The notes: generated by a model from the letters alone, not told the origin. Counted from the stretch's first letter, positions 1 to 5,960 are shown. The stretch: DNA of 6,051 nucleotides from Candidatus Hydrogenedentota bacterium (GCA_007118765.1 SKQZ01000172.1:1-6051); one strand, 5' to 3'. Numbers and translations are program-made.

Positions 1-122
1 CGACGCACGAGGGTGATGTTTTGAATGTCCCGTTCGGTTATGTCCAGTACACGTGCCACGGCATCGCGCAGATCGTTGTCACTGTGCTCCAACGGCAAAG
101 ACAAATCCGTAATTCTAAGCAT
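1..122 (-). CDS. FAD-dependent dehydrogenase-like protein (COG2509 type), N-terminal 40 codons only
   Basis: Only the first 40 codons lie in the window; the rest continues past the left edge. The peptide begins MLRITDLSLPLEHSDNDL and goes on through a short helix to a segment ending QNITLVR. This resembles the small N-terminal domain (an R-x-T-x-L-x-L-P-L-x-H opening followed by an 'I-x-x-x-x-I' strand region) that precedes the FAD-binding fold in the uncharacterised FAD-dependent dehydrogenases of COG2509. The FAD-binding GxGxxG motif would lie outside the window and cannot be seen. The start is supported by a GAGGA ribosome-binding sequence about 6 bases upstream of the ATG. The gene follows queC on the same strand after 41 bases, so it is probably the distal gene of the surE-exoD-queC operon. 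The family's substrate is not established. The family call rests on remembered N-terminal similarity and is moderately sure. Confidence 0.6.
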   Translation of the reverse strand, partial: MLRITDLSLPLEHSDNDLRDAVARVLDITERDIQNITLVR

Positions 123-163
123 GGGGGTTCCTCGTGAACATACATGCAACGGTGTGATGAACG

Positions 164-868
164 CTATTGCTTGGGCGGTACGGCATAAGGCAGCGGATCC
201 TTCACACGGAGAGATTGAAACGCGTTCAGGCGCTCCACGCAGGTGGGACAAACGCCGCAGGCCGTCTCTTTACCTTGATAACAACTCCACGTTTTTGAAA
301 AGTCAACACCCAGTTCCAGGCCCAGTCGCACATTGTCCGCCTTGGCATTGTTGATAAGCGGCGCTTCCACTGTCACCACATTGCCGCGATTCAATGCCAA
401 GAGACTGTTGATACGATTGAGAAACGCTTCGGTACAATCCCAATAGCCATACTCGTCCTGTGCCTGTGCGCCATAGTAAACGCAGCAGGCCCCAAGCGAT
501 TCGGCATACGCAACTGCTACGGAAAGCAGCATCATGTTGCGGTTGGGCACATAGGTTGGCGGGTGACTGCGGTCCGCGGCGGACAACGCGTCCAACGGCG
601 GCACCTCAGCGCCATGCTCCATGAGCACGGAAGCCTGTGTGAGAAAAACGGACACGGCACTCATATCCAATGTCAAAAACGAGCGGGCGCCCGCCGCGTC
701 TGCCTGAAAGCGGGCGCACTCCATTTCGCGGCGGTGACGTTGCCCATAGTCAATGCACAACGCCGCAACACTGGCTGTTGCCTTGCGGACATGATGCAGC
801 AACACGGTGGAATCAAGGCCGCCGCTGAGGAGGACCACCGCATCACACGATGTGGCTGATGGTGTCAT
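164..868 (-). CDS. queC: 7-cyano-7-deazaguanine (preQ0) synthase QueC
   Basis: QueC is a cytoplasmic, ATP-dependent enzyme that converts 7-carboxy-7-deazaguanine plus ammonia to preQ0, the precursor of queuosine in tRNA. In the 234-residue form the PP-loop motif SGGLDS is at residues 15-20, DYGQRH at 40-45 and YVPNRN at 106-111. The C-terminal zinc cysteines are C196, C204, C207 and C210 (C-x7-C-x2-C-x2-C). All expected catalytic and metal-site elements are present and the length is normal for the family. The middle loop reads GAQAQDEYGYWDCT rather than the commoner form ending SGYPDCR, suggesting a divergent branch. I chose the ATG at 866-868 because AAGGA lies 7 bases upstream. In-frame ATGs at 874 and 883 are possible; the longest form has 239 residues but a poorer ribosome site (AGGA at 10 bases). 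No queD, queE or queF is visible nearby. The gene sits between exoD and the FAD-dependent dehydrogenase gene, probably in one transcript. Confidence 0.95.
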   Translation of the reverse strand: MTPSATSCDAVVLLSGGLDSTVLLHHVRKATASVAALCIDYGQRHRREMECARFQADAAGARSFLTLDMSAVSVFLTQASVLMEHGAEVPPLDALSAADRSHPPTYVPNRNMMLLSVAVAYAESLGACCVYYGAQAQDEYGYWDCTEAFLNRINSLLALNRGNVVTVEAPLINNAKADNVRLGLELGVDFSKTWSCYQGKETACGVCPTCVERLNAFQSLRVKDPLPYAVPPKQ

Positions 869-921
869 GGACATATCCTTCATTGTTCACGCATCCTGGT
901 GCGAACAGGACACGCAACAAG

Positions 922-1599
922 TTATACAAGCAGATGGCGTGTGGCACATGCCGCCGCCCCGAGGTCGGGAGTTTCCATGAGGCCCTTGATGAACGTCCTG
1001 ACCATTTCCGCGCCCTCCATACCGAAGAATATAATCGCACCCAGTATGGTCAACGTAAGCAGCAGCCCAATCACACCGGCCAAAGCGCCAAGCCCGGACA
1101 AAAAACCATCTTCTTCCAACATGCCCAACCCAATCAAAAAGACCCCGAATGCGGGCGCAGTGTTGGTAAGTATGATGGGAATGCATAACGATATGCCGCA
1201 AAGCAGTACAACCGTGCCCAGCATGCGATAGGTGATGGGATTGGAAAAAACGAACGCAAGACGCGGACGAATAAACAGCTCGACGAAACGCAGCAGGAAC
1301 ACCATCCATCGGATAAGCCGTGGTTTTGTGCCAAGCCGCACTTCTTTGCGAAGCACCCGCTCCGGGAGCCAGGGATATTCGCGCCGACGAACGATTTGTA
1401 TGCCGAGGAGTAGCAATGCCACGCCGCCGGGAATGGAATACCCCGGCGCGGGAACAGGCACCGCCGACGGCAACGACAGCAACACAAGCAGGATGCCAAA
1501 GCTGCGGACGCTTACCCGGTCCATAATGGTTTGTATGGTAACCGGCGTACCGTCTTCCGTAGCGGCAAAAATGGATTCGATATTATCGGATAAACGCAT
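922..1599 (-). CDS. ExoD-family integral membrane protein
   Basis: This 225-residue protein resembles the ExoD family (Pfam Exopolysaccharide synthesis, ExoD). The founding rhizobial member affects exopolysaccharide production, but its biochemical activity is not known. Visible features are a hydrophilic N-terminus, hydrophobic segments near residues 32-51 and 55-70, a conserved-looking YPWLP (75-79), an RPRL (111-114), and a long hydrophobic stretch near 126-150. The last of these contains IPIILTNTAPA, the counterpart of the family's 'P-I-P-x-x-N-x-x-P-A' signature. LEEDG follows at 161-165, then a last membrane segment near 168-194 and a short cytoplasmic tail. The first hydrophobic segment has a P-V-P-A-P-G run that also fits the family. 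The start has AAGG 4 bases and GGAG 10 bases upstream of the ATG, a mediocre context. It lies 47 bases after surE and about 53 bases before queC, consistent with one operon. No polysaccharide synthesis genes are adjacent, so a role in exopolysaccharide is not supported by context. Confidence 0.85.
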   Translation of the reverse strand: MRLSDNIESIFAATEDGTPVTIQTIMDRVSVRSFGILLVLLSLPSAVPVPAPGYSIPGGVALLLLGIQIVRRREYPWLPERVLRKEVRLGTKPRLIRWMVFLLRFVELFIRPRLAFVFSNPITYRMLGTVVLLCGISLCIPIILTNTAPAFGVFLIGLGMLEEDGFLSGLGALAGVIGLLLTLTILGAIIFFGMEGAEMVRTFIKGLMETPDLGAAACATRHLLV

Positions 1600-1638
1600 G
1601 ACGCCTTATCTCCGTCGGCCGACGCCGGGATGACCTGT

Positions 1639-1663
1639 TGCCGCCGTCAACCCAACGGCGGCA
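1639..1663 (-). other. Stem-loop over the surE stop codon
   Basis: A perfect 9-bp inverted repeat (TGCCGCCGT / ACGGCGGCA, 7-base loop) covers the last codons and the TGA of surE. The stem is GC-rich, but the transcript downstream has no uridine run, so it does not look like an intrinsic terminator. It could affect mRNA stability or the ratio of SurE to ExoD. It could also be partly coincidental, since the right arm encodes the terminal Met-Pro-Pro. A separate 12-bp palindrome, CGTCGGCCGACG, lies at 1613-1624 between this stem and the exoD start. Confidence 0.45.
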
Positions 1664-2402
1664 TGTTGCGCAACTGTTCCGTGGTTTCATAAGCGGTTAA
1701 ATCGCGGCGAAGCGGCGTAATGCTGACCTGCTTCTTTTCAATCGCCTCAAAGTCAGAGCCGTCCGTAACATAATGCTCCGGTTTCGCGCCGCCGATCCAA
1801 TAGTATACACCACCACGCGGGTCATGGCGTTTAATAATCGCATCCTGATAATTGCGTCGCCCCATGCGCGTAAATGCAATGCCTGCAAGCGCTTCAAACG
1901 GTTCGTCTGGCAAGTTTACATTTAACAACACATTTTCGGGCAATCCGTGGGCGAGTATATACGATGCAACATGATGCGCCACCCGGCCCGCGGCCTCAAG
2001 ATGTCGCGGCTTATGATTTATGTTTGAAATCGCAAAAGACGGCAGACCGAGCAACATACCCTCAAAAGCGCCGGCGACGGTGCCGGAATATGTGACGTCG
2101 TCGCCCAGATTGGCCCCTGCATTAACGCCGGAAACAACGAGGTCCGGACGGCGTCCAAGCAACCCGCGCACCGCAAGGATAAGGCAGTCCGTGGGGGTGC
2201 CGTCCACCATGTGCCAACCGGGCTTTATCTCGAACACGCGCAAAGGCTGATGAAGACTGACGCCGTGGCCCACGGCGCTGCGTTCGCGGTCGGGTGCATA
2301 AACAACTATCTCGCCCAGCGGCGCAAGCGCCTCCGCGAGCATGCGCAGGCCGGGCGCATGTATGCCGTCATCATTGGTTAATAAAATTAGTGGTCTGGTC
2401 AT
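1647..2402 (-). CDS. surE: 5'/3'-nucleotidase SurE
   Basis: SurE is a cytoplasmic, divalent-metal-dependent phosphatase that dephosphorylates nucleoside 5'- and 3'-monophosphates and, in some bacteria, short polyphosphate. The 251-residue length is typical. The metal-site residues expected from characterised SurE structures are all present: D11 and D12 in the NDDG motif (10-13), S42 in APDRERSAVGHG (36-47), and N94 in SGVNAGANLG (91-100). DGTPTDC (67-73), YSGTV (105-109) and NVNLPD (151-156) are also characteristic. The start is supported by AGGA 5 bases before the ATG. It is the first gene of the probable minus-strand operon and diverges from pilT. In many proteobacteria surE sits beside pcm or nlpD; here it is followed by exoD and queC instead, so the neighbourhood is not that classic stress-survival operon. 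The family call is firm; the physiological substrate is not determined by the sequence. Confidence 0.97.
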   Translation of the reverse strand: MTRPLILLTNDDGIHAPGLRMLAEALAPLGEIVVYAPDRERSAVGHGVSLHQPLRVFEIKPGWHMVDGTPTDCLILAVRGLLGRRPDLVVSGVNAGANLGDDVTYSGTVAGAFEGMLLGLPSFAISNINHKPRHLEAAGRVAHHVASYILAHGLPENVLLNVNLPDEPFEALAGIAFTRMGRRNYQDAIIKRHDPRGGVYYWIGGAKPEHYVTDGSDFEAIEKKQVSITPLRRDLTAYETTEQLRNMPPLG

Positions 2403-2466
2403 GAATATCCTGGTGGCGCCGAATGGCTTGTGTCCCCGATACGAGTGCCCGAATCAGCGCGTTGAG

Positions 2467-2494
2467 TGTATACAATTGATCGGCTTGGAATCAA
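2467..2494 (-). promoter_or_regulatory. Candidate sigma70-like promoter for surE operon
   Basis: On the minus strand TTGATT (2489-2494) and TATACA (2467-2472) are separated by 16 bases. Each box matches 4 of 6 consensus positions. Transcription would begin about 60 bases upstream of the surE ATG. It is a prediction from consensus only. Confidence 0.4.
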
Positions 2495-2541
2495 ACAACG
2501 CAGGCCCATGTTCTTCCATTAGAGACATCATGTGACGCGTA

Positions 2542-2571
2542 TTGCATTGTTTTGGCGCACTCATTTATGAT
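2542..2571 (+). promoter_or_regulatory. Candidate sigma70-like promoter for pilT
   Basis: A good -10 box, TATGAT (2566-2571, 5 of 6), is preceded at 18 bases by a weak -35 box, TTGCAT (2542-2547, 3 of 6). The start point would fall about 30 bases before the pilT ATG. A sigma54 site was looked for because pilus genes sometimes use one; the GG at 2554-2555 has no GC at the required spacing. Confidence 0.4.
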
Positions 2572-2610
2572 GACCAAGGTATTTAATGGCAACAGAAAGG
2601 CAGGAACGCG

Positions 2611-3657
2611 ATGAATATACAGGAATTGTTTGAACTGGTGCGCAAGCAAAAGGCGTCTGATTTGCTCATTAGTGCGGGGGCGCCGCCCATTTTGAGGATC
2701 AACGGACAATTATACCGCCAGCGCACAGACCCCTTGACCGCGGAACAGACACGCGAGATCATTTATGATTTTATTACGGCGGAACAACGGGAAGCATTCG
2801 AGCGCGATAAAGAACTGGATTTCTCCCTCGCAAGCGACAACGGTCACAGATTCCGTGTAAACGTCTATTTGCAGAAAGAGGCTGTAACAGCAGCGTTACG
2901 ACCCATCCCTGAAAAAATACCCTCGCTGGAGAACCTCGGCCTGCCCCCAGCAATCGCCAAACTGGCCAAGGCCAGTCAAGGACTGGTGTTGATGACCGGC
3001 CCGACAGGCAGCGGAAAGACCACGACGCAGGCGGCACTAATCAATCTTATTAACGAGGAACGGGCATGCCATGTGATAACCGTGGAAGACCCCATTGAAT
3101 ACGTGCACAGCCACCGGCGCAGTATTGTGGATCAGCGTGAGGTGGGCGGCGACACCCGGAGTTTTGCGTCCGCACTCAAATATGTGTTGCGCCAGGACCC
3201 CGATGTCATTTTGATTGGGGAAATGCGTGACCTGGAAACCATTCAAGCCGCTTTGACCGCCGCGGAGACGGGCCATCTGGTTTTTGCAACGCTGCACACC
3301 AACGACGCCATTCAGACGGTTGACCGGATCATTGACGTCTTCCCCGGACATCAGCAACAGCAGATACGCTTCCAACTGTCGTTAACCTTGCTGGCCATTA
3401 TATCCCAGCGTTTGTTGCCGCAAAAGAATGGCGAAGGCCGCATTCTCGCCTGTGAACTATTGAACAACACCACGGCCGTGGCCAACCTGATTCGCGAAAA
3501 CAAAACACATCAGATTTACAGTGTTGTGGAAACAAGCGGCAAGGCGGGCATGATTACCATGGACCAATCTGTCAAGCATTTGTATCTGAAGGGCCTGATT
3601 TCGTATGAAGACGCCGCCGGCACCATGCGCGAACCGAGGGAGTTGGACGGCGGATAA
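2611..3657 (+). CDS. pilT: Type IV pilus retraction ATPase PilT
   Basis: PilT is the hexameric secretion-type ATPase at the cytoplasmic base of the type IV pilus; it powers pilus depolymerisation, twitching motility and often DNA uptake. The 348 residues match the usual PilT length and lack the long N-terminal extension of PilB. An N-terminal PAS-like domain (about 1-100, with the typical ASDLLIS at 15-21) precedes the RecA-like domain. That domain has Walker A GPTGSGKT (130-137), an Asp box VITVEDPIEY (155-164), Walker B VILIGEMRD with E204, and a His box around H222 and H229. The C-terminal PilT signature, usually AIRNLIRE, reads AVANLIRE (289-296). The subsequent HQIYSVVETSGKAGM segment and the D318-Q319-S320 are typical. 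The start has AGGA 5 bases upstream. No pilB, pilC or pilin gene is adjacent; pilT is often unlinked from these. PilU is an alternative, but motif content and length favour PilT. Confidence 0.95.
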   Translation: MNIQELFELVRKQKASDLLISAGAPPILRINGQLYRQRTDPLTAEQTREIIYDFITAEQREAFERDKELDFSLASDNGHRFRVNVYLQKEAVTAALRPIPEKIPSLENLGLPPAIAKLAKASQGLVLMTGPTGSGKTTTQAALINLINEERACHVITVEDPIEYVHSHRRSIVDQREVGGDTRSFASALKYVLRQDPDVILIGEMRDLETIQAALTAAETGHLVFATLHTNDAIQTVDRIIDVFPGHQQQQIRFQLSLTLLAIISQRLLPQKNGEGRILACELLNNTTAVANLIRENKTHQIYSVVETSGKAGMITMDQSVKHLYLKGLISYEDAAGTMREPRELDGG

Positions 3658-3674
3658 TCCGGGCTGCACCCTTA

Positions 3675-3703
3675 TTGACCATGCCGCATATTCGTGGTAA
3701 GAT
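3675..3703 (+). promoter_or_regulatory. Sigma70-like promoter for the Gfo/Idh/MocA gene
   Basis: TTGACC (3675-3680, 5 of 6) and TAAGAT (3698-3703, 4 of 6) are separated by the optimal 17 bases. Transcription would start near 3710, giving a leader of about 64 bases that contains a small GCATC/GATGC hairpin (3711-3725). This suggests the oxidoreductase has its own promoter and does not depend only on read-through from pilT. No terminator is visible after pilT. Confidence 0.55.
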
Positions 3704-3773
3704 ACTCACGGCATCAGCGGGATGCTGTGATGTCTGTGCTTAACAACCATGTGCGAAACAGGATACCACTACC

Positions 3774-5102
3774 ATGAGCGATTTAACACGACGTGACTTT
3801 ATGCGCCGGTCATCCATGGCTGTCGCCACCTCTGCGTTGGCAGGCGGCACACGGGCCTTCGCCGCAAATGCGACCGAAGCCGTATCGCCGAATGAAAAAC
3901 TCGTTGTCGGCGCGATTGGCGTCGGCGGCATGGGCAGAGGCAACCTATCGGCGTTTTTGCATAACGCCGACGTGGATTGTGCCGTAATTTGCGACGTGGA
4001 CGATGGGCAACTGGCCGAGGCGGCGCGACTTGTCCAAGGACGACGCGACCGCACGCCGGACATGGAAAAAGATTTCCGCCGCGTCATTGAGCGGGATGAT
4101 ATAGACGTTGTGATTGTGTCCACCCCGGACCATTGGCATGCCTTGCCAAGCATTTACGCATGTCAGGCGGGCAAGGATGTCTTTTGCGAGAAGCCTTTGG
4201 GCGCATCCATTGACGAGGGACGCGCCATGGTGGAGGCCGTCCGAGACAATAACCGGGTCGCCCAGATGGGCACCCAATGGCGCAGCGGCGACCATTATCG
4301 CGATGGCGTTGCGCTTGTACACTCAGGCAAACTTGGTAAAATCCGGCTGGTGCGCGCATGGGCCTACCTTGATTGGGTCGGCGGCATCGGCAATCCGGAA
4401 GATTGCGACCCACCCGAGGGCGTGGACTATGATATGTGGCTCGGCCCCGCGCCGCTACGCCCGTTTAATCCCAACCGGTTTCACTTCAACTTCCGCTGGT
4501 TCTGGGATTACGCAGGCGGTTTAATGACGGATTGGGGGGTGCATCTGCTGAATGTTTGCCAGTGGGCCATGGGACCGGAAATGCCCAAGCGCGTCAGTTC
4601 CACCGGCGGCCGGTATATGTTGGACGATAACACCGAAACGCCGGACACGCAGGTGGCGTTGTACGAGTTTGAGGACTATTCGCTGGTGTTCGAACAGCAA
4701 ATGCTGGGCGGGCTGGGGCCGAATGGCAGGCCTCATGGCATGTTGTTCTGCGGTTCGGAGGGAACCGTCATTATTGATGACAGGGGCTGGGAGTTTATCC
4801 CGGAGCCGAAGAAGGAAGACTTGGAACCTCAAAAAGCGCCGGCCGGGGCCGATTCCCGCCCGCCACACATTCGCAATTTCCTGGACTGTGTCAAAACCCG
4901 TGAACAGCCGGTCATGGATTTTGACACCAGCCATTTTGTCTCGACCATTGCGCACCTCGGTAATTTGGCTTTTCGGACGGGCGCCGAAGTGCATTGGGAC
5001 GCGGAAACGGAGCGGGTGGTGAACAATGACGCTGCTGATGCGCTGGTGGCCTACCCGTATCGTGCCCCGTGGACGCTGCCCTACAGTCGCCGCCAAGGCT
5101 AG
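3774..5102 (+). CDS. Tat-exported Gfo/Idh/MocA-family NAD(P)-dependent oxidoreductase
   Basis: This 442-residue protein starts with a twin-arginine signal (TRRDFMRR, R6-R7), a short Ala-rich hydrophobic stretch, and a plausible cleavage site after A-F-A (28-30). It is therefore probably moved folded, cofactor bound, to the periplasm. A Rossmann domain follows: GAIGVGGMGRG (46-56), TPDHWH (117-122) and the EKP motif (139-141), whose lysine contacts substrate and cofactor in this family. The C-terminal alpha/beta domain carries the D-W-G-V-H motif (D253, H257), where the histidine is the usual catalytic base or acid. An aromatic-rich segment (237-247) just before it is typical of the exported subfamily. 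Relatives act on sugars, sugar acids or inositols, sometimes with non-dissociable NADP as in Zymomonas glucose-fructose oxidoreductase. The substrate here cannot be read from sequence. The ribosome site is modest (AGGA 10 bases upstream), but the next in-frame Met would remove the twin arginine. It has its own likely promoter and converges on the pentapeptide-repeat gene. Confidence 0.92.
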   Translation: MSDLTRRDFMRRSSMAVATSALAGGTRAFAANATEAVSPNEKLVVGAIGVGGMGRGNLSAFLHNADVDCAVICDVDDGQLAEAARLVQGRRDRTPDMEKDFRRVIERDDIDVVIVSTPDHWHALPSIYACQAGKDVFCEKPLGASIDEGRAMVEAVRDNNRVAQMGTQWRSGDHYRDGVALVHSGKLGKIRLVRAWAYLDWVGGIGNPEDCDPPEGVDYDMWLGPAPLRPFNPNRFHFNFRWFWDYAGGLMTDWGVHLLNVCQWAMGPEMPKRVSSTGGRYMLDDNTETPDTQVALYEFEDYSLVFEQQMLGGLGPNGRPHGMLFCGSEGTVIIDDRGWEFIPEPKKEDLEPQKAPAGADSRPPHIRNFLDCVKTREQPVMDFDTSHFVSTIAHLGNLAFRTGAEVHWDAETERVVNNDAADALVAYPYRAPWTLPYSRRQG

Positions 5103-5117
5103 TGTCTATTATTTTAC

Positions 5118-5147
5118 CTTCGCCGTAGCGAAGCTGCGCCTGCGCAG
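5118..5147. terminator. Paired hairpins between convergent genes, possible termination region
   Basis: The 51-base gap between the two convergent stop codons holds CTTCGC-CGTA-GCGAAG (5118-5133, 6-bp stem) immediately followed by CTGCG-CCTG-CGCAG (5134-5147, 5-bp stem). Neither has a uridine run after it in either direction, so it is not a textbook intrinsic terminator. Position between convergent genes is the main argument. Confidence 0.35.
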
Positions 5148-5153
5148 GTGACG

Positions 5154-5801
5154 TTACAGGCGGCCCTTGATCTTCAGGCGGAGTTTTTCGCTGAACGTGA
5201 GGGCGGCCTCCTTGAGATCAACATTGTGAAAGTTGACGCCGTCCAGCGTTGCGTCCCGAAAGACCGCGCCTTTGACGCTTGCGCCGGAAAGGTTGGCGCG
5301 TGTCAGGTTTGCACGGAAAAAATTGGTCAGATCGAGTTTGGCCTCGGCCAGGGTGGCGCCGGTCAGATCAGCGCCGGTAAAATCGGTGTCCGCCATATTG
5401 GCGCCATAGAGGCTGGCATTCTGGAAATTGAGCCCGCCCAATAGTTGGCCGCTCAAATTCACATTGTTGAGGGTCGCCTCTTCAAAGATGGCCCCGGCCA
5501 GTTTCACGTCAAGCAGCTGCGCCTCACTTAAATCCGCGCCGGACAGACGGGCTTCACTCAGATCGGCATTGGTCAGGTTCGCGCCAAAGAAATTGCAGTG
5601 ATACAGGTCTACTCCCTGCAAATTCGCGCCCGCCAGGTTTGCGTTGGTAAAGGACGTGTGGGAAAGTATGGCGCCGCGCAAATCTATGCCGGCAAGTTGT
5701 GCGCCGCTCAAATCAGGGCGCGTGCCGGACGTGCTCTTACGCCACGCATTCCATGCGTCCACCCCCTCCATAAGACATTTCAAGTGTTGCGAATAGGCCA
5801 T
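5154..5801 (-). CDS. Pentapeptide-repeat protein, 34 uninterrupted repeats
   Basis: This 215-residue protein has a short N-terminal segment containing GVDAWNAWRK (13-22), a lead-in often seen in this group. It then has 34 consecutive pentapeptides of the A(D/N)LxX type from residue 30 to 199. The central residue is Leu, Phe, Met or Val in every one, and the following i+2 position is frequently Ala. Such repeats fold as a right-handed quadrilateral beta-helix, about four repeats per coil, so roughly eight and a half coils with no break or loop. A 16-residue basic tail, including EKLRLKIKGRL, ends the protein. There is no signal peptide or membrane segment, so it is probably cytoplasmic. Qnr and MfpA, which mimic DNA and bind gyrase, share the fold, but most family members have no known function and I do not claim one. 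The start is well supported by AAGGAG (5809-5814) 7 bases before the ATG. It is a single gene with its own upstream control region. Confidence 0.92.
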   Translation of the reverse strand: MAYSQHLKCLMEGVDAWNAWRKSTSGTRPDLSGAQLAGIDLRGAILSHTSFTNANLAGANLQGVDLYHCNFFGANLTNADLSEARLSGADLSEAQLLDVKLAGAIFEEATLNNVNLSGQLLGGLNFQNASLYGANMADTDFTGADLTGATLAEAKLDLTNFFRANLTRANLSGASVKGAVFRDATLDGVNFHNVDLKEAALTFSEKLRLKIKGRL

Positions 5802-5832
5802 GTCATTGCTCCTTGCAACGGGGTTTGGACAA

Positions 5833-5852
5833 TGATGTATGGTGTTACATCA
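5833..5852. promoter_or_regulatory. Operator-like inverted repeat before the pentapeptide-repeat gene
   Basis: TGATGTA and TACATCA form a perfect 7-bp inverted repeat with a 6-base spacer. It lies between the predicted start point and the start codon, about 25 to 45 bases downstream of the predicted transcription start. Its 20-bp size and centre-to-centre spacing suit a dimeric helix-turn-helix repressor. A short leader hairpin is the alternative. Confidence 0.45.
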
Positions 5853-5884
5853 GCAAGCAACAACACTCTATTGAAGGTAGTTCC

Positions 5885-5893
5885 AGTATACCA
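5885..5893 (-). promoter_or_regulatory. Extended -10 promoter for the pentapeptide-repeat gene
   Basis: On the minus strand TGGTATACT has a TGn extension followed by TATACT, which matches 5 of 6 -10 positions. The -35 region at 17-base spacing (TGTACT) is weak, as is usual for extended -10 promoters. The leader would be about 77 bases long. Confidence 0.5.
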
Positions 5894-5903
5894 GATCAGT
5901 TGC

Positions 5904-5929
5904 AAAAAGTACAGGGGTTCCGGGCCTGT
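5904..5929 (-). terminator. Weak terminator-like hairpin with U5
   Basis: Read on the minus strand, ACAGG and CCTGT (9-base loop) are followed after two bases by five thymines. The 5-bp stem is short, so termination would be weak. If real, it would end a transcript coming from right of the window just before the pentapeptide-repeat gene's promoter. Confidence 0.2.
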
Positions 5930-5948
5930 CGTAACCCACCTGACTTGT

Positions 5949-5960
5949 CGGGTTAACCCG
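5949..5960. repeat. 12-bp perfect palindrome CGGGTTAACCCG
   Basis: The sequence CGGGTTAACCCG is a perfect palindrome. It forms part of an imperfect direct repeat with 5927-5937 (TGTCG-TAACCC versus TGTCG-GGT-TAACCC at 5946-5959). It could be a protein-binding site upstream of the promoter at 5885-5893 or chance. Confidence 0.35.

Noticed and set aside
164..868. QueC as part of a phage-defence or 7-deazaguanine DNA modification system
   Set aside because: QueC-like proteins occur in some CBASS and DNA-modification loci, but the neighbours here are surE, exoD and a flavoprotein gene, with no cyclase, effector, nuclease or dpd-type gene visible. Canonical queuosine biosynthesis is the simpler reading.
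887..1309. 140-codon minus-strand open frame inside exoD
   Set aside because: Out of frame with the ExoD reading, which has convincing membrane segments and family motifs; the alternative peptide is rich in Cys, His and Arg and resembles nothing.
2551..2571. Possible sigma54 promoter before pilT
   Set aside because: The GG at 2554-2555 lacks a GC at the fixed ten-base spacing, so it does not fit the -24/-12 pattern.
3740..4153. 137-codon minus-strand open frame starting over the 5' end of the oxidoreductase gene
   Set aside because: Ser/Arg-rich antisense shadow overlapping a well-supported Tat signal and Rossmann fold.
4521..5096. 191-codon open frame on the minus strand opposite the oxidoreductase gene
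   Set aside because: It lies wholly antisense to a gene with clear family motifs; the peptide is rich in Arg, His and Gln as expected of an antisense shadow, with no recognisable domain.
5154..5801. Periodic AT/GC pattern seen as a DNA tandem repeat or CRISPR-like array
   Set aside because: The 15-base periodicity is fully explained by the pentapeptide codons; units are not near-identical and there are no spacers.
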